Part shown: in pieces, positions 41,501 to 52,800 of the stretch
Layout: every line of letters begins with the position of its first letter
How positions within the stretch are numbered: the stretch's first letter is position 1
Made by a program: the position numbers and the translations under genes
Notes under the pieces: model-generated
The model's input: only the letters and a program-made list of their open reading frames with translations
What the model was told of the DNA's origin: nothing
Database searches by the model: none
Source of the DNA: Parapristionchus giblindavisi
Taxonomy: Eukaryota > Nematoda > Chromadorea > Rhabditida > Diplogasteridae
Assembly: GCA_943737045.1 (NCBI GenBank)
Contig: CALSFV010000022.1
Coordinates: 1,160,501 to 1,224,500, forward strand
Direction of reading: 5' to 3'
DNA: 64,000 nt

Positions 41501-43767
41501 TTTACATTCTATTGAGGATTCAAACACGACGGTATTGTTAATGCTGAAAAAAAAGAGCTTTCCATATTCCTGAGTATATTTCCCGTTATTTTTATCTAGG
41601 TAAATCGTCGTAGACTTACACAATACTTTCTTCCTCTAGGCAGCTCAGAGCACTTCCGTAAATATATTTCTGAATTGAAATTATTAGAAAACACTATCTG
41701 AGAGAATTCAACAACTGGAATATTTTCTGGTATCGATGAAAAATGAATTTTTCTGTTTTATGTGTGATAATTACAGGCTCCATGAGTGTAGTACACTGGT
41801 ACTTACTTACATTAAATTAATTCTCACTATTTTCCCATGGCCCAGGTAAATTTTTTATTTGCTCAATATCTTCTACATATTATATTACACCTTCAGTTTA
41901 AAATTCATAATTTTTAAAAAATACATAATTTGTGAACGAACCCGTTTTGTAACGACAATCTGAATTGTGGTGTGCTCCGACGACGTTTCCTAATTTCTCA
42001 AATTGGTTTTTCGCTAGTTCTAAACATATTTTACCGCTGTTCTCGTCATGACTGAGCTATAGAACTACTCCTCGCCTTCGGAGTGCGCCTGCACGGTTTA
42101 CGTGCTGATCACATTGTTGATCATACTTCTCATTTAAGTTTTATTCACTTGTTCGTGTACGAGCTAGCTTACGAAGTAGTTACCATACTCACGCCATTCC
42201 GTACTCTTTCTTGTCGGTTTTATAGACTGATCAGAGAAAGAGAGAGCATGCAAATTATTTTGTTTAAACGAGAAAATACGGATATTAGATGATATTTTCA
42301 ATAATTTCTTTGCTGCCTTCTCCTTCTTTTCCTTATCATCTGCTGCTTCTGCAACATACATCTCATGAATGTCTACATCGAGGTACTCTACTGGGTTCTG
42401 GATGTATGAACAAAACGGGTTGTAGGGTAAAGCGAAACTCTATGTCTTGATAATTTTGCTACACATATTTATTCAATATATGTTAATGATTAGAGAGTGA
42501 ATCGCAACATCGCGCCCGCAACGCCCGCGAGCGTCCGGAGGAGAAGGATGCTCCCCATTGATATCCTACTCTATGTCGATTTGCTATGTGCTTATTTTTT
42601 TAAATCGGAAATACAAGGAACTGTTGATTGTTAACTTTTATTTTAACAAAACAATTGAAAAAACACATAATAAATCGATAATCGATATCGACATATTAAA
42701 AATGAACAACGGAATCATTACCATTTATTGAATATAACAAAATTATCAAGACATAGAGTTTCGCTTTACCCTACAACCCGTTTTGTTCATACATCCAGAA
42801 CCCAGTAGAGTACCTCGATGTAGACATTCATGAGATGTATGTTGCAGAAGCAGCAGATGATAAGGAAAAGAAGGAGAAGGCAGCAAAGAAATTATTGAAA
42901 ATATCATCTAATATCCGTATTTTCTCGTTTAAACAAAATAATTTGCATGCTCTCTCTTTCTCTGATCAGTCTATAAAACCGACAAGAAAGAGTACGGAAT
43001 GGCGTGAGTATGGTAACTACTTCGTAAGCTAGCTCGTACACGAATAAGTGAATAAAACTTAAATGAGAAGTATGATCAACAATGTGATCAGCACGTAAAC
43101 CGTGCAGGCGCACTCCGAAGGCGAGGAGTAGTTCTATAGCTCAGTCATGACGAGAACAGCGGTAAAATATGTTTAGAACTAGCGAAAAACCAATTTGAGA
43201 AATTAGGAAACGTCGTCGGAGCACACCACAATTCAGATTGTCGTTACAAAACGGGTTCGTTCACAAATTATGTATTTTTTTAAAATTATGAATTTTAAAC
43301 TGAAGGTGTAATATAATATGTAGAAGATATTGAGCAAATAAAAAATTTACCTGGGCCATGGGAAAATAGTGAGAATTAATTTAATGTAAAATTTTTTCCG
43401 AAAATTCCCAAATTCCAGCCTTCGTTGACCGTTGATCAAAAAACTCTCCTTGACAATAGTTTCTTAGAATCCGCCAAGGAGTCGATTGCACCCACTCCCG
43501 AATCGATTGGGTTCGAAATCAACCTTTTAGGAAAAGGCGCCAAATTGTTGTGTGGTCACCCCCTGAAGCGAATTTTCAATTGGAAGCAATTTCCAAGTAC
43601 CAGTGTACTACACTCATGGAGCCTGTAATTATCACACATAAAACAGAAAAATTCATTTTTCATCGATACCGCACCTATGTCGATTTTCTCAGATAGCGTT
43701 TTTTAGTACCTTTCCCTCATATTGTATCACTACATCCATTAAAACCTAATCGTATAAACCATTTTAT

Positions 43768-43850
<83 letters not shown>

Positions 43851-46800
43851 AGGCCGTTTACATAAGAGTCGGGCAAATCTGGGGAGGGCTTGGCACAGGC
43901 CAGAAATTGATACCCTCGAAACTTGTGGAAAGGGATTATCGACCCCGCTGTTGAAGATGGGTATAGTCAGTTTGGCCGAAATGATCCCGCCACGCCTGTG
44001 CGGAATTACGCTAAAATCATGTTTTCAAGCTAGGACAATGGTTGAGCTAGAGGTACGAACCTTGGGCTGACAGTTTGAACCGGCATGACGAGAGGATTTC
44101 AGCGATGTATTATGAGCTCTTATATCCCCTAACATCCTAAGATTGCCTCGGTATCCTGATCAGTCGCTCGAAAATTATGAGTTTCAATATTTTCATTGCG
44201 TGCGATCACACGAGTGCCACTCATGTGCCTCCTGTGAACAATTCGCTCATTTTAATTAGTTTTATAATTTCATTCATAATTCATAATCAATCGATGAATA
44301 TTGCTCAACATGAATTCAAATTACACCAAGACATAGAGGAGTCAAATTCACAGGAATATTTCATAAAACTCTTCCTCGACTAGCCTAATGAAGTCATCTT
44401 CGGGTTGTCCTAGAATTCCCTCATCCTCATCCTCTCCCTCCTCGAAGACGTCATCGTACATCTCCGAGTCCTTCGACTCCTCCACAACTCTTCTCTTCCT
44501 GGTCGATCGAACACTCGACTTCGTCCTAGTGCTCTTCGGATACAATTGGAACCATGTATTGAAACGATCATAACTTTCGAGCGCATTAAAATAAAGTATA
44601 CAGCATACCATTGAAATCCTCTCATCGAGATCTCTGGAATGAGCTATTGAAAAACTTTGGCCCCTATATTTTAACGAAAACTAAACAATAAAATCTATTT
44701 ACAAAAATACTGATTTAAATATCGATCGGCTAATGATGCATGTGAATTCTCCTTGACATTCTTGGAAATTCTTCTGTTGACGACTCGATACCAAACAACA
44801 CCCCGAATAGCTCCAAAGTCTGCCGATTTTAGCGCTAAAAAAAGTTTGACGTCATCTCTCGACGTCGAAAATGAAGATATGCAAAAAAGCTCTAGCTACC
44901 ATGTTAGGGACCCTATGGACTACCGAAAAATGCATTAACATGTGGGGGTCAAAAAATGTGCCAACCACCCCCGGATTTTACTCGATTCTTCAGCGACACA
45001 CGTGCTATACACACAAGTTTTGAGGAGCTCAAAACTTTGACCTGTGCCAAGCCTAGTTCGACTCTTACGCAAACAGCTTCATGAGAAAGTATATTGATAT
45101 TATATTTCGCTACCATCCTTTATTTTAGAAGAATAAGAAAAAAATAACAGTCCCAATCAGTCAGTCTTTTTATTGTTGAAAAGATTTATACATTCAATAC
45201 TCACCACATTTCCGACTTTCTTCAGATTCAGCTCACTACAATCTGAATTTAGTAAATTGAAAAAAAACATGTATAATTCGTCTATTTTTTTCATATTTCT
45301 TATTCTCCGTTTTTATCAGAGTTTCAGACCACCTTTATCGCTTAACTTTATAGCAATATTCTTGATTCGTATATTGTAAACTGGCCTAACTACGCATCTT
45401 TTTTTTGTAAAAGTATCAAAGCTGTAATCCAGACTAATGCGGTGTTACATTTGCGCGACGGGTGTACGCCGTCATTTCAGATCGGTTTACATTCGGGCAC
45501 GTGTCCGTCAACTTGAATTTTGGAGTTTTTAGTGTTCCAAGTGGAATCATGGATCAATAATGGATGACCACCGTAACGCTTTACAATAATTTCATGACCC
45601 ATCAGGGTTTTCCACTCGAGACCAAAAACTCTTCAAAATTTACGTGAACGGATCCGTCACCCGTTACGGAAAGAACGAATATTTACAATACAATAATCCT
45701 AATCTGAAAATTATCCCTAGTTATATTTAATTTTATATTTTGTTAACTATTCGCCCCAACTAATAAAAATGTAATTGGAAATTAAATTTGATTAGGGTTT
45801 GAACGAGAGAGTACGAAAATAGAAAGAGCAATTCTGCATTATGGCTTCGTGTTCAGCAATGTCGGGGTTCGATTTCCCCATCGTCTTCGCCCATATTTCC
45901 TTTTTTCATTGAGACCACGCGGGATGAAAAAAATGAGAAGTGAAAGGGATGGACAATCTATTAGGGTGTGTCAAAGGTTTTGCACTCTTTTCTGCACGTA
46001 TCACCAACTACCCCAGTCAACGAAGCCTAGGGCGCCGTGTCGTATAACACTCCTCTCCTGGTCTTGTCATTTCAAGAACAACCATTTTTCTTTGGTTGAA
46101 AAACCAAGGTCATGACGTCCTACAAGCTAAAATGAAAGTCTGCTTATTCGAAGTGGCAGAAGTTAGCCGACGCAGAGTACGTGAGACCTGGAGCAGACAA
46201 ACGCTACTCCAGGATCCACTATCCACCGCATCATCATTCGGTCTTCCCTTCGTCCCAGGGCACCTTAATTGGTTCCCCATGTGCACTCGGCCCTACAGCT
46301 CAAAAACCGAGTTGACATCTCCACTTAAAATCCCGGCCGCTCTCGATCCACCGATTAGGTGAAATACATTGCCTACCACGGTGAAGAGTGAGTGTTGTAC
46401 GACAACCCCGGTAAAAAGATGGAATAGCTGTATGCTTGGAAGGAAGCAAAAACGCAATCCGAATGGAAATAAAGATTCTCTCTCATTCTTCTTCTGCTCT
46501 CTTGGCGTGGTTTATTGCGAACTTTTAGCAGAGGGGCAGACTGTTAGCACCGATGCCTTCTGCGAACAACTGGAGGAGATGGAGGCCCGACTCCTTCTCA
46601 GTCACTTTGTTTGAGGAAAAGTATTGCCTTTAAAGGGAGTCTGCCAAGCAAGTCAAGTTGAGGTCATAAAACTTATCTGATGCCTTCGACATCATAAACA
46701 TAAGTGAAAAAAATATATAAAAAATTCTGAACGAATTATACAGTGATCTGAAGTGCGTGATCTATAAACTTCCTTGTTTTATCGGCTTCCGCCGTACATG

Positions 46801-49800
46801 ATCTGTGCATATCGGAACGATTTATTGTATCCTTTGTTTAAAAAAAACATCTAAAAGTTTCAAAAAAATTTTTTTTTAACTTTACATTGTTTACTTAGCA
46901 TAAAATTAAATGATATTGAAGAGAAATTTTTGAATGGCAGTCTTCCTTTAATGAACAACTCGGGGTAACATCACACTAACAAGACGCAGATCAAGCTGAA
47001 TAATTTAGATATTGGCTGGCTTTCCCATCCGCTGTATTCCACCGACTTGTCCCATTGTGATTGCCACGCTTTTCGATCTCTCAAGCACTGCTGCAGAGGG
47101 AAAACCTTCCGTAGTCTGACCAATGAGAAACGGGCGATCGACCTTTGGATTACCTCGCTCCCTACCAGATGCAGTTGGATACGAGATGGAGGACAATTGT
47201 TCATAAACGTGGACAGTACAGTCGCGCCGGAAAGTCAGTGCCAACTTTTTTTTTTTTTTTGCTTTTTTTTCCATGCGTGTTATCGGGCCGCCCTCGTGAG
47301 TTCTTATGCGAAATGTATCGATGAATCCGGCCCTGATATTGAGGACTCATGAACAATTTCCATTATTGCGTAATGATGACGCAATCGAAGCGTACTTTTT
47401 TTGAAAAATCATAACTCCGAGGAAATTTTTTTAAAGATTACTGTTCCTCTATAAATTTGAGATCTACGCGTCGGCTACTCAGAATTTTTTTTATGTTGCT
47501 GCGATTTTTTATAAACCAAAACAGCATTGCTGCAAAATTGCGGCTGCAAACTCATATAACACTATGTCTTAGAAAATCCACATAGGTGCGGTATCGACGA
47601 AAAATGGATTTTTCTGTTTTATGTATGATAATTACAGGCTCCGTGAGTGAAGTTCACTGGTACTTGGAAATTCCTTCCAATTGAAAATTCGCTTCAGGGG
47701 GTGACCACACAACGATTTGGCGCCTTTTCCTAAAATATTTATTTCGAATCCAATCGATTCGGGAGTGGGTGCAGTCGACTCCTTGGCTAATTCTAAGAAA
47801 CTATTGTCAAGGAGAGTTTTTCGATCAACGGTCAACGAAGACTGGAAATGGGAATTTTCGAAAAAAAAATTACATTAAATTAATTCTCACTATTTTCCCA
47901 TAGCCCAGGTAAATTTTTTATTTGCTCAATATCTTCTTCATATTATATTACACCTTCATTTTAAAATTGATATTTTTTTAAAAATACATTTGATATGAAC
48001 TAATCATTTTTATAACGAAAATCGTAATTATGGTGTGCACCTACAGTAATCCCTAATCGGTCAATTTGGAAATTTGGTAGTTTTAAACATATTTCACCGC
48101 TGTTCTTCACATGACTGAGGTATACGACTACTCTTCGTCTTCGGAGTGCTCCTGCACGTTAGAGTGCTGGTCAATATTCTATGATATTTTGGTTTTTCAA
48201 CAATATCTTTCTTCCCAGTCAACCGTTTCGCTTCATTTTTTAGTATGTTTGTATAGATGATACTATGGTATAGTGATCCAATTTATATCGATAATGGATA
48301 ACAAACAACGAAATAGCGATCAATTTACGAAAAATGTCAATTTTCAGCAAAATCTGCACATGGGAATAGGTGCACTGCGAAGACGAGGAGTAGTCGTATA
48401 CCTCAGTCATGTGAAGAAAAGCGGTGAAATATGTTTAAAACTTCACGAGAACTACAGATGCTGGAAGTTCTAGAGCATTGGACTGACGCACTTAGCAGTG
48501 GAAAAACAGTTGATTTTATCTATTTTGACTTCGCAAAAGCCTTTGATAGTGTATCCCATCCAAAACTAATTTGTAAACACAGTACAATAGGCATTTCAAT
48601 GAAAACCATTAACTGGATCTCTGATTATCTTTCCAATAGATCATTTCAAGTTCGAGTTAAAGATAAACTGTCCGATTATCACCTAGTCAGTAGTGGCGTA
48701 CCGCAGGGCTCTGTACTTGGACCCTTACTATTTTTAATTTTCACTTCTGACATACCGGCACTAGTACAAAATAACGATGTTGTTGCCAGATTATATGCCG
48801 ATGACATCAAAATATATAAATCATTTAATAAGGACGACCCTCCTGTCCCACTGCAAATAGCAGTGGATAAAATAGTTAGATGGGCTAATGATTGGCAATT
48901 GCCTCTCGCATCTCACAAATGCACCACCCTACATCTTGGAAGAGCGAACCCAAAACGGAACTATATGATCGAAAATGCAATACTGAATAAAAAGGAAGTA
49001 GTTAAAGACCTTGGTTTTGCTATTCAGAAAACATTAACATTTTCCGACCATTGCAGAACTACTTCAATAAAAGCAAAGTCTGCTTGCCACATACTAATGC
49101 GAGCACTGCGGACTAAAAAGCCTGAAATTCTCCTCAAAGCATTCTCGATCTATATTCGCCCCATCCTTGAAAGTGCTTCAACAGTCTTTAATCCCTATCA
49201 GAAAAAGGATATTAAAATCCTCGAAAAAGTTCAGAATTACTTTACCAGAAGAGTATTCGCACGTTGCTACGGTTATACATGGGAGAATGTGCCTGGAGCA
49301 GCTGAGCGTAATACAAAACTTAAACTGGAAACGCTAGAAAAACGTAGACTAAATATAGACGTTAGAACTTCCCTCAAACTTCTCAGAGGCAAGTTCAAAA
49401 TTTCAAACAAGAAATCCCATTATTTCAATACCTATATAAGAGGCCGTTTGTGTAAGAGTCGGGCAAATCTGGGAGAGGGTTGGCACAGGCCAAAAATTTT
49501 AATGCCCTCAAAACTTGTGTATAGGGGTTATCGACCTCGCTGATGAAGATGTGCATAGTCATTTTGGCTCCAGTGGACCCGCAACGCCTGGGCAGGATTA
49601 CGGTAACATCACGTTTTCAAGTCGTTCTCGGTCCATGGTTGAGCTAGAGGTATGAAAATTGGGTTCCTGGGTCAGAATTCGATGGCGATGATGGCTGTCT
49701 ACATCATTAGTTTTGAAAAGTTTTCAAAAGGTTGATTAGTGGAAATTTTGATGGACACGGATGCGGGCATAGCGAGTATGACAGTTCGAACCGGCGTGAC

Positions 49801-52800
49801 GAGAGGATTCCAATGATGTATTATGAGCCCATACGTGCATTGCCATCTCAATATTGCCTCGATATAGTGAGCTGCAAAATCACGAGGAGTTGTCTGCGTC
49901 TCTCTATTCCGCGCGCTCTCTCGGCACTCTCTCATTTCGCCGCGCTCTCTCGAGAGTGCGAGAGAGCGCGCGGAATTGAGAGAGTCCTCTTGTTTACCTC
50001 TTTCGCAGCTCACTATATCGAGGCAATATTGAGATGGCAATGTACGTATGGGCTCATAATACATCATTGGAATCCTCTCGTCACGCCGGTTCGAACTGTC
50101 ATACTCGCTATGCCCGCATCCGTGTCCATCAAAATTTCCACTAATCAACCTTTTGAAAACTTTTCAAAACTAATGATGTAGACAGCCATCATCGCCATCG
50201 AATTCTGACCCAGGAGCCCAATTTTCATACCTCCAGCTCAACCATGGACCGAGAACTACTTGAAAACGTGATGTTACCGTAATCCGTCCCAGGCGTTGCG
50301 GGACCACTGGGGCCAAAATAACTATGTCCATCTTTATCAGCGGGGTCGATAACCCCTATGCACAAGTTTTGAGGGTATTAAAATTTTTGGCCTGTGCCAA
50401 CCCTTGTTCGACTCTTACACAAACGGCCTCATAACCAGAAATGGGATAAATTTCAATAATCTCGGGTCACGGTTCCAATATAGGCACAACAGTTTCTTCG
50501 CCAGGGCGGCACGTTTACTATCACTACCCGAAAATAGGATCGACTTCTCGATCCCAGACTGATCTATCTTTCCCTTGTACCAATTTATTTAACTCTTGCA
50601 TCATTATCATCTACTGTCGTCCCCACTTGATTCAATATTTGATCTCACGCATCATTCCATAATATTGTTTTACTTTCTTTTTCACCTCTCTGTTTATCGT
50701 TAAAAATAAATAAATTATTATTAAACTAACAAATTTCCAAATTGACCGATTAGGGATTACTGTAGGTGCACACCATAATTACGATTTTCGTTATAAAAAT
50801 GATTAGTTCATATCAAATGTATTTTTAAAAAATTATCAATTTTAAACTGAAGGTGTAATATAATATGTAGAAGATATTGAGCAAATAAAAAATCTACCTG
50901 GGCTATGGGAAAATAGTGAGAATTAATTTAATGTAAAATGTTTTTCGAAAATTCCCATTTCCAGCCTTCGTTGACCGTTGATCGAAAAACTCTCCTTGAC
51001 AATAGTTTCTTAGAATTAGCCAAGGAGTCGACTGCACCCACTCCCGAATCGATTGGATTCGAAATAAATATTTTAGGAAAAGGCGCCAAATCGTTGTGTG
51101 GTCACCCCCTGAAGCGAATTTTCAATTGGAAGGAATTTCCAAGTACCAGTGAACTTCACTCACGGAGCCTGTAATTATCATACATAAAACAGAAAAATCC
51201 ATTTTTCGTCGATACCAAAAAATATCCCAGTTGTTGAATTCTCTCAGATAGTGTTTTATATCTCAGCTCCAAGACATGCTAGCGACTCGTTCTTGGGATC
51301 AAAATGATCGTTATGATGTCCCAAATACACCCTGAAAGGTCTTGATCGGACCACAATTGCCTTCAGTACACCATGAAGTCATTTATTCCGATGACCTCAC
51401 TTTGAGGGCCTACAATTATGCAACCGATTTTTTCTAAAAAATGTGGTTCTTGTGCTAAAACATGCCAAATCCGTACCAGAAGTCATACTCACACTTTGAT
51501 GAAAGTAGCTTGCTTCATCTTCACGGCAAACGTCAAGCAAGCATGCACTCGTTTCGGAATCCCTATCCTTCACTTTCCCTTGTGAGGCGCGCGCACGCGC
51601 AGTGAGTGCGTTCGGGAAAGACTGATGTGGCACCGAGGGGATGCAAGATCGATTCTCCCAAACTTCTAGGCGTATTATATGATGAATTTGGCAAATTTTA
51701 GCTCAAGATCCACATTTTTAGAAAAAAAGCACACTCATAGGCCCTCAAAGTGAGGGGAAAAAAAGACTTTTTGGTGTACTGAAGGCAATTGTGGTCCGAT
51801 CAAGACGAATCTTTCAGGGTGTATTTAAGACATCATAACGATCATTTTTATCCCAAGAAAGAGTCTCTAGCATGTCTTGGAGCTGAGATTTGAGTTTTTT
51901 GAGAATTTTTCATGAGTCCTCAATATCAGGGCCGGATTCCTCGATAAATTTCGTGCAAGAACTCGCGAGAGCGACCCGATAGCACGCTTGGTTCACAGAA
52001 GATAACAAAAACAAAAAGTTGGCACTGACGTTCCGGCGCGACTGTATGTCACCATTTAAATGTAGTTGCTTCGTTTGTTATTCGAAAAAAATATGAAGTA
52101 TGAAAGAAGTGCAGTGACTTTTGGCACACCCTAATAATTAAAGGGATCACGAGTGGAAGAGGGGTAATGTAACTTTCATCTGGCCAAAAAAACAATTTTC
52201 ATGCCCGTATAGTGATAAAAACATACTTGATATGCAGGCAGCGCTGATTTTATCACCAATTTTGGTTCTCCTGTATGCCATTTCATTCGAGGTTGATTTC
52301 AACCATCCAGTACCAGAGCATTTCAAGTTTTCTTTCACGATATCGTTACCAACACTGAAGTTTGACACATATAGATTGTAACTAAGATTAAGAAATACAT
52401 ACTGAAGTAGAGTTCCTGCTGAACAAGATAACAACAAAGAATCTTTTTGAAAGATGGCCTAAATGGTTAACGAATTAAACAAAAAAATCAAAAAAAAATC
52501 AATATTCTTGCCTTTTTACAACCCGCTACTCCATTGCAACCATCAACGACAAGATTCTCATCACAACCTTGAAAAATGCGAACATCAATCAAATCGACAT
52601 TCACTTGAAACTTACTGTTTGCGCATGAAACTTCAACGTTAACAATTCCTTTGCTGAAGTCGATTATCGTGATTGTATTGTTGTTCACAATCACCCATCC
52701 AAACTCGTCTTTACATTCTATTGAGGATTCAAACACAACGGTATTGTTAATGCTGAAAATTGTAAAGTTGATAATATTCTTCAATTATTTTGCTGTCATT

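Larger units (their letters stand above)
41007..45242 (-). repeat. Tandem cassette D, split by two insertions
   Basis: The first exon (45,205-45,242, CSELNLKKVGNV) is separated from the second (up to 41,669, YIYGSALSCLEEESIV) by elements at 41,688-43,702 and 43,850-45,080. The remaining exons run down to 41,007. Module II reads DGCDGVAGCEK, LLLSCPAGTLLQ and LKCSGTGW. The CDGVAGC exon ends at a GC donor (GCAAG). Frames open. Confidence 0.82.
47558..51257. mobile_element. Palindrome with a conserved ORF in each arm, copy 3
   Basis: Inverted ends (AACACTATG left; AAAACACTATCTGAGA read from the right) with ATAT flanks (47,554-47,557, 51,258-51,261). ORFs at 47,632-47,835 (minus) and 50,938-51,174 (plus) encode the same peptide with GKGAKSLCGHPLKRIFNWK. 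A LINE is inserted in the right part. A short inner palindrome spans 48,082-48,439. Confidence 0.86.
47219..52044. mobile_element. TA-target palindromic element nested in the mariner
   Basis: Ends CAGTCGCGCCGGAAAGTCAG and CTGACGTTCCGGCGCGACTG are inverted and flanked by TA (47,217-47,218, 52,045-52,046). Arms 47,219-47,360 and 51,905-52,044 mirror each other. It contains the palindromes at 47,558-51,257 and 51,261-51,890. Confidence 0.85.
45961..52134. mobile_element. Mariner-type element interrupted by nested insertions
   Basis: Ends TTAGGGTGTGTCAAAGGTTT (left) and, read inward from the right, TTAGGGTGTGCCAAAAGTCA match mariner termini. TA is duplicated (45,959-45,960, 52,135-52,136). The cassette A/B intron keeps the empty site ggacaatctaattaaggg (about 33,284). 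Without nested DNA the element is about 1.35 kb, a normal mariner length. Confidence 0.88.

Noticed and set aside
46971..47274. Minus-strand ORFs of 77 and 89 codons
   Set aside because: Shadows of the mariner transposase remnant on the plus strand.
49699..50181. 149-codon ORFs on both strands over nearly the same interval
   Set aside because: They are mirror images created by the two arms of one palindrome and begin with the same peptide; not genes.
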